The notes: generated by a model not told the origin, from the letters alone. A stretch of DNA of 64,000 nt from Asticcacaulis sp. (GCA_024707255.1 JANQAC010000002.1:800001-864000); one strand, 5' to 3'. Positions 1 through 9,108 are shown, numbered from the stretch's first letter. Made by a program: numbers and translations.

Positions 1-547
1 GTCCGATGCGGCGGAAACCCGGCCGGTAGGCTTCAATCTGCGCCAGGGCGAGGGTGATCAGGTCGCCGCGTTTGCTGGCCGCCACCTGGTGGATTTCGTC
101 GATCACCACGGCATCGATGGCGCCGAACATATCGCGCGCTTCCGGATAGCTGAGCAGCAGCATCAGAGATTCCGGCGTGGTCATCAGAATGTTGGGTGGT
201 TTGGTACGCTGGCGCTTGCGGCGATGGGCCGAGGTATCACCTGTCCGGCTTTCGACCCGCACCGGCAGATCCAAAGCCCCAATGATCGCCGTAACATTGC
301 GTTCGATATCGTAATTTAATGCCTTGAGCGGCGATATATAAAGCGTGTGAAGGCCTTTCGGCTGGGTTTCGCTGATGTCAATCAGCGATCCCAGGAAACC
401 GGCCAGGGTCTTGCCGGTGCCTGTGGGCGCGGTCAAAAGGGTCGACTGGCCTTTCTGGTAGCGGTCAACCATCTCGCGCTGGTGCGGCAATATGGTCCAG
501 CCCTGCTGGTCGAACCACTGCCGGAACCGGGTCGGAATCTTCACCAT
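1..547 (-). CDS. Ligase-associated DEXH-box DNA helicase (Lhr-like), 5' part only
   Basis: Superfamily 2 helicase expected to act in DNA repair with the neighbouring ligase and exonuclease. Only about 182 N-terminal residues are present; the gene runs off the left edge. Reading the reverse strand from the ATG at 547 gives MVKIPTRFRQWF, a Walker A motif PTGTGKT at residues 41-47, a motif Ia-like SPLKAL and a Walker B DEIH at residues 150-153, followed by QVAASKRGD. DEIH with this spacing is typical of Lhr-type helicases. The gene is divergent from the exonuclease with only about 40 bp between the starts. The short N-terminus before motif I fits the ligase-associated subgroup, but the C-terminal Lhr domains cannot be seen here. 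Confidence 0.85.
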   Translation of the reverse strand, partial: MVKIPTRFRQWFDQQGWTILPHQREMVDRYQKGQSTLLTAPTGTGKTLAGFLGSLIDISETQPKGLHTLYISPLKALNYDIERNVTAIIGALDLPVRVESRTGDTSAHRRKRQRTKPPNILMTTPESLMLLLSYPEARDMFGAIDAVVIDEIHQVAASKRGDLITLALAQIEAYRPGFRRIG

Positions 548-590
548 GCTGAGACTGTATCGTGGCCGGAAATAAAGACGAAAGGTGGAA

Positions 591-1598
591 ATGCACCCCA
601 GGGACTGGATAGAGGTGAGGCCGCAGGGCGTCTATTGCAAGGCCGGCGATTTCTATATCGACCCGATGGCGCCGGTAAACCGCGCAGTAGTGACCCACGG
701 CCATGCCGACCACGCGCGCGCGGGTCACGGCCATGTCTGGGCCACGGAGGCGACGCTGGCCATCATGCGGGCGCGCTACGGCGAAACCCATTACCTGATG
801 ACCGAGAACCCGATGGCCTATGGCGAGACGTTGGAGATCGGCGGTGTCAAGGTCAGCCTGCATCCGGCGGGGCATATTCTCGGCTCGGCCCAGGCCAGGC
901 TGGAACATGCCGGTGCGAGTATCGTCTTTTCCGGCGACTATAAGCGCCGGGCAGACCCAACTTGCGTTCCATTCGAGCCGGTGCCGTGCGATGTCTTCGT
1001 CACCGAGGCGACCTTCGCCCTGCCGGTCTTTCGTCATCCGCCGCTGGAAGATGAGATTGCGCGGTTGCTAACCTCGATTGAGCAGTTTCCCGAACGCTGC
1101 CATCTGGTTGGCGTCTATGCCCTCGGCAAGTGCCAGCGCATTATCTGCGCCCTGCGTGCGGCGGGTTATGGCGAGACCATCCATTTGCATGGCGCCATGC
1201 AGAAGCTTTGCGAACTCTATGAAAGCTTTGGCATCGGGCTCGGCCTGCTGGAGCTGGTGACGCCGGAAAACGCCAGAAGGCTTGCCGGAAAGATCGTGCT
1301 GTGCCCGCCCTCGGCCTTGCAGGATCGCTGGTCGCGCAAGCTGCCCGACGTGCTGACCGCCGCGGCATCGGGCTGGATGCGTATCCGCGCCCGCGCCAGG
1401 CAGAAGGGCGTTGAACTGCCGCTGGTCGTCTCCGATCATGCCGACTGGGACGAACTGACCCGGACGCTCGTCGATGTCGGCGCGCCGGAGGTCTGGGTGA
1501 CGCATGGCCGCGATGACGCCCTGGTCTATTACGCCCAGCAGCACGGCTTCAAGGCTCAGGCCCTGCATTTGCTGGGCTATGAGGATGACAGTGAATGA
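591..1598 (+). CDS. Ligase-associated DNA exonuclease, metallo-beta-lactamase fold
   Basis: Predicted Zn-dependent nuclease of the MBL/beta-CASP type that accompanies an ATP-dependent ligase and an Lhr-like helicase. The metal-binding motif THGHADHARAGH lies near residue 37, with further ligands in HPAGHILGSAQ and FSGDYKRR, and the late histidines in SDHADW and VTHGRDD. About 335 residues is the usual length. The ATG at 591 follows AAAGG at suitable spacing; a GTG two codons upstream (585) overlaps that ribosome site and is less likely. The stop overlaps the ligase start by 4 bp (ATGA), so the two are translationally coupled. Biochemical activity is inferred from the family. Confidence 0.87.
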   Translation: MHPRDWIEVRPQGVYCKAGDFYIDPMAPVNRAVVTHGHADHARAGHGHVWATEATLAIMRARYGETHYLMTENPMAYGETLEIGGVKVSLHPAGHILGSAQARLEHAGASIVFSGDYKRRADPTCVPFEPVPCDVFVTEATFALPVFRHPPLEDEIARLLTSIEQFPERCHLVGVYALGKCQRIICALRAAGYGETIHLHGAMQKLCELYESFGIGLGLLELVTPENARRLAGKIVLCPPSALQDRWSRKLPDVLTAAASGWMRIRARARQKGVELPLVVSDHADWDELTRTLVDVGAPEVWVTHGRDDALVYYAQQHGFKAQALHLLGYEDDSE

Positions 1599-3172
1599 GG
1601 GCGTTTTCGCAACTGCTGGAAAAACTCTATTACGAGCCGGCGACCTCGGCCAAGGAGCGGTTGCTGCTTGATTATTTCGCCACCACGCCCGATCCGGATC
1701 GTGGCTATGCCGTGGCGATCATTGGCGGAAGCTTGAGTCTGCCCAATTTCAAACGCGGCATGGTGCTCGACCTGATCCGAGCGCGCACCGATCCGCAACT
1801 GCTGGCCATGAGCCACGACTATGTCGGTGAGCTGTCGGAAACGGTAGCCCACCTGTGGCCAACCGCGGCCATTCCGCCTAATGACCCCGACCTGCCGCCG
1901 CTGCATGAGGTGGTGGCCGGCCTGCGCCATACCCCCAAGGCGCAACTGCCCGACTATGTCGCCGGGTTGCTCGATCGAATGACGTCACCTGAGCGCTGGG
2001 CGTTATTGAAGATCGGCGCCGGCGCCTTGCGGATCGGCGTATCGGCGCGGATGCTGAAACAGGTTCTGGCCAAGTATGGTAACCAGCCGATCGAGCGCAT
2101 CGAGACCCTGTGGCATGGCGTTGATCCGCCCTATGATGACCTGTTCGCCTGGCTGGAGGGGCGGGCGGAAGCGCCGGCTGTCAATGAGCGGCTGACCTTC
2201 ACTCCGGTCATGCTGGCCCACCCGCTGGAAGAAAAGGATTTCGGCCTGATCCTGCCGGGAACCTATGCCGCCGAGTGGAAATATGATGGCATCCGAGTCC
2301 AGTGCGTCAACAGCGCCATTGGCCGCGCGCTTTTCACGCGCACCGGTGATGATATCAGCGGCAGTTTTCCCGACGCCCTGAAGCATCTCAACTTCCATGC
2401 CGTGCTCGATGGCGAGCTTCTGGTCCAGCGCGGCATCGAACTGGGCTCGTTCAACGACCTGCAACAACGCCTTGGACGCAAGAACCTATCCGCCAAACTG
2501 ATGACAGACTATCCGGCGGCGATGATCGCCTATGACGTGCTGATGCTGGAAGGCGAGGATGTGCGGCCTTTGCCCTATGAAAAGCGCCGCGAATTACTCC
2601 AGGCAGCACTCGATAAATACCAGCCGGTCGGGATCAGCCTGTCACCGCAAATCCCCTGGCATGAGTTCACGCAGCTTGAGGAAGCGCGGGCTAGCGTCGA
2701 TAATCTCTCGGTCATAGAGGGGCTGATGCTCAAGCGCCGCGACAGCGCCTATGTCGCCGGTCGGCCGACCGGCCCGTGGTACAAGTGGAAGATCAATCCC
2801 AAGCTGGTGGATGCCGTGCTGATGTACGCCCAGCGCGGCTCCGGCCGCCGGTCAAGCTACTATTCCGATTTCACCTTTGGCCTGTGGCGCGATGGCGAAC
2901 TGTTGCCAATCGGCAAGGCCTATTTCGGTTTTACAGATGCCGAACTGGTCGAGTTGGATAAATGGATACGCCACCACACGCTCAAGACCTTTGGGCCGGT
3001 GCGCGAGGTGAAAAAGGAACTTGTGTTCGAGGTCGCTTTCGACGCCGTCCATCGCTCGACGCGCCATAAATCCGGCTATGCCCTGCGCTTTCCGCGCATA
3101 AGCCGCATCCGCTGGGACAAGCCGGCGGCCGAAGCAGACGAGATGACGGTTCTGGAACGGTTGATGGGATAG
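1595..3172 (+). CDS. ATP-dependent DNA ligase (PP_1105-like family)
   Basis: Seals nicks using ATP, probably in repair, separately from the replicative NAD-dependent LigA. The protein has 525 residues: an N-terminal ligase DNA-binding domain (about 1-180), then the adenylation domain with motif I EWKYDGIRVQ, whose Lys229 should be adenylated, GELL (motif III), EGLMLKRRDS (motif IV) and WYKWK (motif V), then a C-terminal OB fold. No LigD polymerase or phosphoesterase domain is present. It starts inside the end of the exonuclease gene. The usual partner metallophosphoesterase PdeM is not visible; it may lie past the helicase outside the window. Confidence 0.9.
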   Translation: MRAFSQLLEKLYYEPATSAKERLLLDYFATTPDPDRGYAVAIIGGSLSLPNFKRGMVLDLIRARTDPQLLAMSHDYVGELSETVAHLWPTAAIPPNDPDLPPLHEVVAGLRHTPKAQLPDYVAGLLDRMTSPERWALLKIGAGALRIGVSARMLKQVLAKYGNQPIERIETLWHGVDPPYDDLFAWLEGRAEAPAVNERLTFTPVMLAHPLEEKDFGLILPGTYAAEWKYDGIRVQCVNSAIGRALFTRTGDDISGSFPDALKHLNFHAVLDGELLVQRGIELGSFNDLQQRLGRKNLSAKLMTDYPAAMIAYDVLMLEGEDVRPLPYEKRRELLQAALDKYQPVGISLSPQIPWHEFTQLEEARASVDNLSVIEGLMLKRRDSAYVAGRPTGPWYKWKINPKLVDAVLMYAQRGSGRRSSYYSDFTFGLWRDGELLPIGKAYFGFTDAELVELDKWIRHHTLKTFGPVREVKKELVFEVAFDAVHRSTRHKSGYALRFPRISRIRWDKPAAEADEMTVLERLMG

Positions 3173-3193
3173 CCCGGAGTTTCCGAAAAGCCA

Positions 3194-6100
3194 CTACGCG
3201 ACGCGAAAGCGGTAATCGCCCGAACCGATCTCGAACCTGACATTGCCCCTTTCACGATGCAGGTTGCGAATATCGTCATGGCCATCCAGCGCCTTGCCAC
3301 TTTCGCGCCAGGCGCCTTCGGGCAGGATGACCTCGGCCGTGGCGTTGGGCGGCACAGTCAGGTCATAGCGTTTAAGGCCCGTGGCATCGCCTTCGCAGCA
3401 CCCGGCCATCCGGCCCAGACACGAGTCATAGGTAGCGCTGACCGTGCCGGCCTTCGGCAGGTAGATGGGTTCGGCGCGCAGCGTGCGGAAACCGGCCGAG
3501 GCGGGGGAGAGGCCTGCCAGACGGCGGTACATGAAGCCGCAGACCGCGCCATAGGCGTAGTGGTTATAGCTGTTCATCGCCAGATCACCGGTATCGCCAT
3601 CCCAGCGTTCCCACATGGTGGTGGCGCCGTGCAGGGGCATATAGCCCCATGACGGTTTCTGGGTTTGCAGCAGCAGGCCGGATACGACCTCCAACTGGCC
3701 GGTATCGGCGAGCGCGTCTAACAGATAGGGTGTGCCTAGGAAGCCTGTGGAAAGCTTCATGCCGCGCCCACGGATCTCGTCGGCCAGTACTTTCGACGCG
3801 CCGGCAATACGATCAGCGGGCACCAGGTTGAAATGAAGCGACAGCACTTGCGAGGTCTGGCTGCCATTGCCGGCCTTGCCATTGGCATCAATGAATTCCT
3901 TCGCGTAGGCCGCGCCGATTTTGGCGCGCAGGTCAGCATATCTGGCCGCCAGGTCGCCCCGGCCGGTGGCTTTCGCCATGTCGGTCATCAGGTCGGCGCA
4001 ATAGGCCCAGTAGGCGGTGGCGCAGAGGATGCGCGGCGTCGTCTCGTCGTCCGGTTTTATGGCATCGACTGACAACCAGTCACCGAGATCGAGCCCACGC
4101 TCATGGCGCCAGATATAGTCCGGATTGTGCCGGAGCAGATAATCCATCCACGCCGTCATGGCGCCCCAGTTCTCGTCAACCACGGCGGTGTCGCCATAAC
4201 GTTTCCAAAGGGTCCACGGCAGGATGACGCCGGCTTCCGACCAGCCCGCCGTGACGATATCGGGGAAGGAGAGGGGCTGCGGCACCACGATCGGGTAGGC
4301 GCCTTCGGGTGTCTGGGCGGCACGGACCTCGGTCAGGAAGCGCCGAATGAAGGGATCGACCTCCATATTGAAGGCGGCGGCATCGAGGAAGACCTGGATA
4401 TCGCCCATCCAGCCCATGCGCTCGTCGCGCTGCGGGCAATCGGTCGGCACACCGAAAAAGTTGGAACGCTGGCTCCACATGGCGTTGTTCCAGAACTGCT
4501 GGATCAGGGGGGAATCAAATTTCATATCCCCCGTCACCTTGCAGGCCGAGGTGACGACAATGCCTCCGATATCGGCCGCCTTAGGCACGCCGGGATAGTT
4601 TTCGACCTGAACATAGCGAAAACCGTGATAGGTGAAGCTTGGCTCCCAGGTTTCGCCATTGGCGGCGCCCTTCAGCGTGTAATGGTCCTGGCATTTGGCC
4701 ATGCGCAGATTAGCCTGATCGACCTCGCCATCGGCTTTCAGGTATTCGGCGAATTTCAAGGTTATGGTCTGTCCGGCCTTGCCCTTGGCCGTCAGGCGGG
4801 CCCAGCCAGCGAAATTCTGTCCAAAATCGAAGACATAGACGCCGGGTTTCGGCTGCGTGATCTTCGCGGCACGGCGTTTGGCCACCGGCATGAGCAGAGG
4901 GCTGGTCTGGGCGAGGAGGCGCGCCTTCGGTGCTTGACCGATCCTTACGGCGGACCAGTCCGGCTTGAAACCGGGGCGGTCCCAGCCCGGTGTTTCCATG
5001 CGGGCATCATAGACTTCGCCGTTGTAGATTTCCGAGGTAACGATGGGTGAAGGACCGATGCGCCAGCTCTCATCGGTCACGATCCATTCGGATGTGCCAT
5101 CGGCATAGTCGAGCCGCAGTTGCGCCAGCAGCCGGCGCGGCGCGGGGCCGAAACCATAGCGTTCCAGCCGCCAGCCGAAAGCGCCGGCATACCAGCCGTC
5201 GCCGACCGTGATGCCCAAAGCGTTCTCGCCCGCATGGATCAGGTGCGTAACATCGAAGGTCTGGTAGAAGATGTGATCGCGCGCCACGCTGATTTCAGGC
5301 GATAAACGCGCCGGTGAGACGCGTTCGCCATTGAGGCGGGCGTCATAGGCGCCCAGGGCCGTGGCGTAGAGGCGGGCATTGACCACCTTGCCCTTTGGCG
5401 TGAAGGCCGTGCGCAGATGCAGTGCCGGCTCTGCCGGGCGTGGATCGTTTTGCGCATCTGAGCCGGATTTTTGCGCCTTGTCCCAGCCGCTGGCGTCGAA
5501 GTCGGCGGCCCACCAGTTTTCCGGTGGCAGGGGGTGCACCTTCCAGTCCGGCCCGCTGACAAAACGTTTGATGCTTCCGTCGGCGAGATGCAGCCGGATC
5601 AAGGCCGAGAAGGCGCCGCCATCAACCGGAAAAAAACCGGTTGTTTCGGCCTGTACCAGTACGCAGACACTGTTATGGCCAGGCCCGATTTTGGCAGGCA
5701 CCGGCACCAGCGTACCCCAGTTGGGCACCGGCTGATCGGGTAGGGGCAGGGTTTCACCGTTGGCCCAGGCACCTCTGATCCAGTCCTTACCGGCGATCAA
5801 AACCTCGGCAGAAACCAGCGAAGCCGGCGCGTCGAAATCGAGCCGGAAGGCATGGTGACGATCGTCGAGCGCCTTGGGGGACCAGATCCACTGAAGAGCA
5901 GCGGCGCGATCACCGGCGGCCAGATCATCCTCGGCGATGATCCATTGCGCCCGCCAGTCGGAAGGATCAAGCAGGCCGGTCTCGAACCAGGTGGCGGCCG
6001 ATGCGGCCGTACGGCCCTTATTATCGGCGATCTCGACCGACCACCAAACGCGCTGCATCGATTTGAGCGCCGTGCCTTTGTAAGAAATATCGAAGCAATC

Positions 6101-6397
6101 GCTCACATTTACGACGCCGGAGTCCCACAGATCGGCCTTTGTCGTATCGGGCGTGGAAGCGGCGCGGATGCGATAGCTGGTCTGCATCAGGCCGCGCTCC
6201 GGATCGCGTTCTGGGCCGGTCAGCCGCCACGACAGGCGCGGCTCGCGGACCTGCGTGCCCAGCAGTTCGGTCGTCTGTTCGGCACGCAGATCGGTTACAC
6301 CGAAAGGAGCGGTAGCCGCCAGAACGCTCGACGTCTGGGCGGAAGCCGCCGCCAGTCCGGTGGCGGCAAGGAAATGGCGTCGGTTGAGCTTGGGCAT
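3194..6397 (-). CDS. Alpha-L-rhamnosidase, GH78, Tat-exported
   Basis: Exported inverting glycosidase releasing terminal L-rhamnose from pectin or flavonoid glycosides. 1067 residues. The N-terminus MPKLNRRHFLAATG is a twin-arginine signal with cleavage near residue 28. Beta-sandwich domains precede an (alpha/alpha)6 barrel carrying the family signature DCPQRDERMGWMGD around residues 650-660, whose Asp/Glu residues include the general acid; a C-terminal beta domain follows. A ribosome site AGGAA sits before the ATG, and an operator-like sequence lies 21-41 bp upstream. It is convergent with the ligase (21 bp gap). The enzyme fits the 6-deoxyhexose catabolic genes further along. Exact linkage specificity cannot be told from sequence. 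Confidence 0.9.
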   Translation of the reverse strand: MPKLNRRHFLAATGLAAASAQTSSVLAATAPFGVTDLRAEQTTELLGTQVREPRLSWRLTGPERDPERGLMQTSYRIRAASTPDTTKADLWDSGVVNVSDCFDISYKGTALKSMQRVWWSVEIADNKGRTAASAATWFETGLLDPSDWRAQWIIAEDDLAAGDRAAALQWIWSPKALDDRHHAFRLDFDAPASLVSAEVLIAGKDWIRGAWANGETLPLPDQPVPNWGTLVPVPAKIGPGHNSVCVLVQAETTGFFPVDGGAFSALIRLHLADGSIKRFVSGPDWKVHPLPPENWWAADFDASGWDKAQKSGSDAQNDPRPAEPALHLRTAFTPKGKVVNARLYATALGAYDARLNGERVSPARLSPEISVARDHIFYQTFDVTHLIHAGENALGITVGDGWYAGAFGWRLERYGFGPAPRRLLAQLRLDYADGTSEWIVTDESWRIGPSPIVTSEIYNGEVYDARMETPGWDRPGFKPDWSAVRIGQAPKARLLAQTSPLLMPVAKRRAAKITQPKPGVYVFDFGQNFAGWARLTAKGKAGQTITLKFAEYLKADGEVDQANLRMAKCQDHYTLKGAANGETWEPSFTYHGFRYVQVENYPGVPKAADIGGIVVTSACKVTGDMKFDSPLIQQFWNNAMWSQRSNFFGVPTDCPQRDERMGWMGDIQVFLDAAAFNMEVDPFIRRFLTEVRAAQTPEGAYPIVVPQPLSFPDIVTAGWSEAGVILPWTLWKRYGDTAVVDENWGAMTAWMDYLLRHNPDYIWRHERGLDLGDWLSVDAIKPDDETTPRILCATAYWAYCADLMTDMAKATGRGDLAARYADLRAKIGAAYAKEFIDANGKAGNGSQTSQVLSLHFNLVPADRIAGASKVLADEIRGRGMKLSTGFLGTPYLLDALADTGQLEVVSGLLLQTQKPSWGYMPLHGATTMWERWDGDTGDLAMNSYNHYAYGAVCGFMYRRLAGLSPASAGFRTLRAEPIYLPKAGTVSATYDSCLGRMAGCCEGDATGLKRYDLTVPPNATAEVILPEGAWRESGKALDGHDDIRNLHRERGNVRFEIGSGDYRFRVA

Positions 6398-6417
6398 AGG
6401 GCGCGTTTCCTGTTGAT

Positions 6418-6438
6418 ATATAATACATCATACATATT
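6418..6438. promoter_or_regulatory. Putative operator, copy 1 (before GH78)
   Basis: ATATAATACATCATACATATT, directly before the rhamnosidase ribosome site. It shares ATAATACATCATA with the copy before the GH141-like gene and belongs to the window-wide motif close to CATAATACATnATATG. Binding by a regulator is inferred only from recurrence and position. Confidence 0.5.
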
Positions 6439-6460
6439 CCATAGTTAGACATTGGGCAAC

Positions 6461-6498
6461 AAAAAAGCCGGGCCGGATGTTTCCATCCGGTCCGGCCA
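6461..6498 (-). terminator. Rho-independent terminator of the membrane-protein gene
   Basis: On the minus strand a 13-position stem GCCGGACCGGATG pairs with CATCCGGCCCGGC (one mismatch) around a GAAA loop and is followed by six T. It lies 20 bp downstream of the membrane-protein stop codon and before the rhamnosidase promoter. Confidence 0.85.
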
Positions 6499-6517
6499 TA
6501 TTTACAGGCGTTGTACC

Positions 6518-7366
6518 CTAGTAGTTGTCGCGCAACCGGCCGCCCAGCGCCGCTGTGACACAGGCGATAAAGGCGCCGACGAGCAGGGAAATGCACAGGG
6601 CCGTATGGAAGGCGACCATGGCCTTGCGGGCGTCTTCCGCCGCCTTGGTCGCCTTGGCCTTTGCGACATCGATCTGGGCCAATGTATTATCGACGCGCGC
6701 TTCGGCCTCGGGCTGGGACAGCCCTGTGCGAGCGGCGACCTGAGCAGACAGATAGGCGCGATCGGCGGGCGGAATGACACCGGTCTTGGCGCCATTGGCC
6801 AGGATGCGCGTGGTCTCCGCGCTGACGTCTGCGGCTGTTGCGGGCGTGGCCGGAGTCGTTGTGCGGTAGAGGCTGTCAGAGTAATAACCCAGGTCGTCGG
6901 CATTGCCGGCGGCACCGGCCGCAGCGCCAGCCGCCACGGTGGCGCCCGCCTGCACGCCGGCATTGACCGCACCCAAGGCCACGCAGGCAGCAAGGGCGAA
7001 GGTGAACAGGGTGGCCACGGCCCAGGCCAGGAAGCCATGCGCCGTATCGCGGAAGAACACTTCGTCGCTGTGGGTGTCGGCCCATTTGACGCGCAGCCTG
7101 CCGGCGATATAGCCGCCGACCCCGGAAGACGCCCACTGCATGACGACCAGCCAGATAGCCATGCCGGCGGTGAAGGTCACCAGGCTTTCGCCGGGATTAT
7201 AGGCCGAGGTCGCGGCAAAGCCGAGCGCCGAGCCAAGCGGCAGGAGGATGGCGGAAATCGCCGCCGCCGCCGCGGCACCGCCAAGGATAGAGGCCCAGTG
7301 AATGCCGGATTTTGACGATTCGAGGTTGGGGCCATCGGTCGCCGTGAGGGGATCGGGGAGTGCCAT
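6518..7366 (-). CDS. Membrane protein of unknown function
   Basis: 282 residues, not assigned to a named family. After a polar N-terminus there is a glycine/alanine-rich membrane segment (residues about 25-50), a second (about 60-80), a third (about 110-150), a long Ala/Gln/Glu-rich soluble stretch likely to be helical or coiled-coil (about 165-245), and a last membrane segment before the C-terminus GGRLRDNY. The start at 7366 is chosen because GGAGGG stands seven bases before it; an open frame continues upstream but lacks a ribosome site and overlaps the small gene at 7381-7458. It is probably co-transcribed with that gene and ends in a strong terminator. Confidence 0.7.
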   Translation of the reverse strand: MALPDPLTATDGPNLESSKSGIHWASILGGAAAAAAISAILLPLGSALGFAATSAYNPGESLVTFTAGMAIWLVVMQWASSGVGGYIAGRLRVKWADTHSDEVFFRDTAHGFLAWAVATLFTFALAACVALGAVNAGVQAGATVAAGAAAGAAGNADDLGYYSDSLYRTTTPATPATAADVSAETTRILANGAKTGVIPPADRAYLSAQVAARTGLSQPEAEARVDNTLAQIDVAKAKATKAAEDARKAMVAFHTALCISLLVGAFIACVTAALGGRLRDNY

Positions 7367-7380
7367 GTCTTGCCCTCCGA

Positions 7381-7458
7381 TCAATGAAACAGAAGGGCCA
7401 GGATGATGATAACAGGGATCGGCACCCCCAACAGCCACAACAGAATACCTTTACCCAT
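7381..7458 (-). CDS. 25-residue hydrophobic membrane peptide
   Basis: Small gene: ATG at 7458, stop TGA at 7381-7383. The product begins MGKGILLWLLGVPIPV and ends ALLFH: two basic-capped hydrophobic runs around a Pro-Ile-Pro kink, enough for one membrane span. A strong ribosome site GGGAGG lies seven bases before the ATG, and the gene stands 14 bp before the start of the membrane-protein gene on the same strand. Similar tiny proteins beginning MGKGILLWLLG are, as I recall, widespread in Proteobacteria without known function. The ribosome site, length and composition make it a real gene rather than a chance frame. Confidence 0.75.
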   Translation of the reverse strand: MGKGILLWLLGVPIPVIIILALLFH

Positions 7459-7560
7459 AAGAAAACCTCCCATGATTGAAACGATAAATCAGGGATAGGG
7501 CAGGCTGTATCGGGTCTAAATGCCGGACAGGCCGGCAAACTGTAATAAAGTCATAAGCTT

Positions 7561-7584
7561 GGCGGCAACGTCTTGATTGCCGCC
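7561..7584 (-). terminator. Hairpin after glutathione peroxidase
   Basis: Perfect 8-bp stem GGCGGCAA / TTGCCGCC with an 8-base loop just after the peroxidase stop. The following T-tract on the minus strand is poor, so it may be a weak terminator or an mRNA 3'-end stabiliser. Confidence 0.5.
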
Positions 7585-7588
7585 TGTT

Positions 7589-8131
7589 TCATTTCGCCAG
7601 TTCGCGCTCGATGGAGGCCACAAGACGCGGATCATCGGCCGTCACATCCGGGGCGAACCGTTCGACGACCTGGCCGTCCTTGCTGATCAGGAATTTCTCG
7701 AAATTCCACAGAACCTCGCCTTCGGGGCTGACCGGGATGCCGAACTTTACCAGCCGCTCGCGCATGGGGCCGGCGCTGACCGCTTCGGGCTGGGCCTTGG
7801 TGAAAATGTCATAAAGGGGATGCTTATCTGCGCCCACCACGCTGATCTTGGCGAACATTGGGAAGGTGACATCGTAGCTGGTGGTGCAGAAATCGGCGAT
7901 TTCGGCGTCGGTGCCGGGTTCCTGGCCGAGGAAATTGTTGGCGGGGAAGCCGAGGATTTCCAGACCGTCAGCCGATTTCTGGCGATAGAGGGCTTCCAGG
8001 CTTTCATATTGCGGCGTCAGCCCGCATTTCGAGGCCACATTGACGGCCAGCAGCACCTTGCCCCTGAAGGCTGCCAGCGTGGTCGGCGTGCCGTCAATAC
8101 GTTTCAGGGGGATAGAGTAGAGATCGGTCAT
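7589..8131 (-). CDS. Glutathione peroxidase-family thiol peroxidase, Cys type
   Basis: 180-residue cytosolic peroxidase reducing hydroperoxides. The catalytic Cys36 lies in NVASKCGLTPQYE, Gln70 in FLGQEPG and the Trp/Asn pair in LWNFEKF, completing the family tetrad. Cys82 in DFCTTSYDV matches the resolving cysteine of thioredoxin-dependent members, so thioredoxin is the likelier reductant than glutathione (inference). The usual FPCNQF is FPANNF here. The start at 8131 has AGGGAG upstream; a longer frame upstream is not supported. It is divergent from the DUF1304 gene with a 93-bp intergenic region. Confidence 0.9.
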   Translation of the reverse strand: MTDLYSIPLKRIDGTPTTLAAFRGKVLLAVNVASKCGLTPQYESLEALYRQKSADGLEILGFPANNFLGQEPGTDAEIADFCTTSYDVTFPMFAKISVVGADKHPLYDIFTKAQPEAVSAGPMRERLVKFGIPVSPEGEVLWNFEKFLISKDGQVVERFAPDVTADDPRLVASIERELAK

Positions 8132-8224
8132 GGGGTACTCCCTGGCAATGGCGCCGAGAGTGCTTTTTTCATTGCGCTTTGGCAAGGGCTGGCCCACCCT
8201 GTTGTCAACAGGAGGGAACTCGTC

Positions 8225-8578
8225 ATGCACACCATCGCCAATATTATCACCGGCCTTGTCGCCGCCCTGCATATCGGTTTCCTGATTCTGGAGATGTTCC
8301 TGTGGCAGACGCCGTTCGGACGACGCACCTTCGGCCTGACTCCGGAGTTCGCGGCGCAATCGGCAAAGCTGGCCGCCAATCAGGGACTCTATAACGGCTT
8401 TCTGGGCGCCGGCCTGATCTGGGGACTTCTGGCGCCGCACGACGGGTTTTATATCAAGATCTTCTTCCTGACCTGCGTGATCGTGGTCGGGCTTTATGGC
8501 GGCTTCACGGTCAAAAAGTCGATCCTGTTCATTCAGGGCTTGCCCGCGCTGACCGCGCTGATATTGCTCCATCTATGA
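8225..8578 (+). CDS. DUF1304 family membrane protein
   Basis: 117-residue integral membrane protein with four hydrophobic segments: MHTIANIITGLVAALHIGF at the N-terminus, one around GLYNGFLGAGLIWGLL, one around IKIFFLTCVIVVG and one at the C-terminus. The motif NQGLYNGFLAAG-like (here NQGLYNGFLGAG) is the DUF1304 hallmark. Function unknown. The start follows AGGAGGG. It is first in a tight three-gene unit: the next gene overlaps it by 4 bp. Confidence 0.85.
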   Translation: MHTIANIITGLVAALHIGFLILEMFLWQTPFGRRTFGLTPEFAAQSAKLAANQGLYNGFLGAGLIWGLLAPHDGFYIKIFFLTCVIVVGLYGGFTVKKSILFIQGLPALTALILLHL

Positions 8579-9108
8579 GCTTTACACTGCGTCCCGCCGC
8601 AATGGCGGATATTCCCGTCCTGAAAAATCTGATTGCCGAGTCCGTCATGACCCTCCAGGCGGAAGACTACAGCGAAGCCCAGCGCCGCGCAGCGCTCGGC
8701 ACGGTGTTTGGCGTCGATACGCAACTGATCATCGACCAGACCTATTTCGTGATCGAGGCAGACGGCGAAATCGTCGCCTGTGGCGGCTGGAGTTTCCGCA
8801 AGACGCTTTATGGCGCCGATGCCCTGGCGGGCCGCGAGGACAACCGGCTTGATCCGGCCGCGGATGCCGCCCGTATCCGTGCCTTTTTCGTCAGGCCCGG
8901 CTGGACACGGCGCGGCCTGGGCGCGCAAATCCTCAAGGCCTGTGAAGCGGCGGCGGAAGCAGCCGGCTTTCGGCGCTTCGAACTGGGGGCGACCCTGACC
9001 GGCATTCCGCTGTATCGCGCCTATGGCTACGAACCGATCGAGACCACCGAGGCGCAAATGAAGGAGGGATTGACCCTGCCGATCGTCCGCATGGGCAAGG
9101 CGCTGTAG
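8575..9108 (+). CDS. GNAT family N-acetyltransferase
   Basis: 177-residue acetyl-CoA-dependent acyltransferase with unknown acceptor. The acetyl-CoA loop is RRGLGAQIL (Q/RxxGxG/A type) after the beta-4 strand IRAFFVRPG, and GIPLYRAYGYEP is the usual C-terminal GNAT ending. The start overlaps the previous stop (ATGA), and the stop overlaps the next start by one base (TAGTG), so all three genes are translationally coupled. Confidence 0.85.
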   Translation: MSFTLRPAAMADIPVLKNLIAESVMTLQAEDYSEAQRRAALGTVFGVDTQLIIDQTYFVIEADGEIVACGGWSFRKTLYGADALAGREDNRLDPAADAARIRAFFVRPGWTRRGLGAQILKACEAAAEAAGFRRFELGATLTGIPLYRAYGYEPIETTEAQMKEGLTLPIVRMGKAL

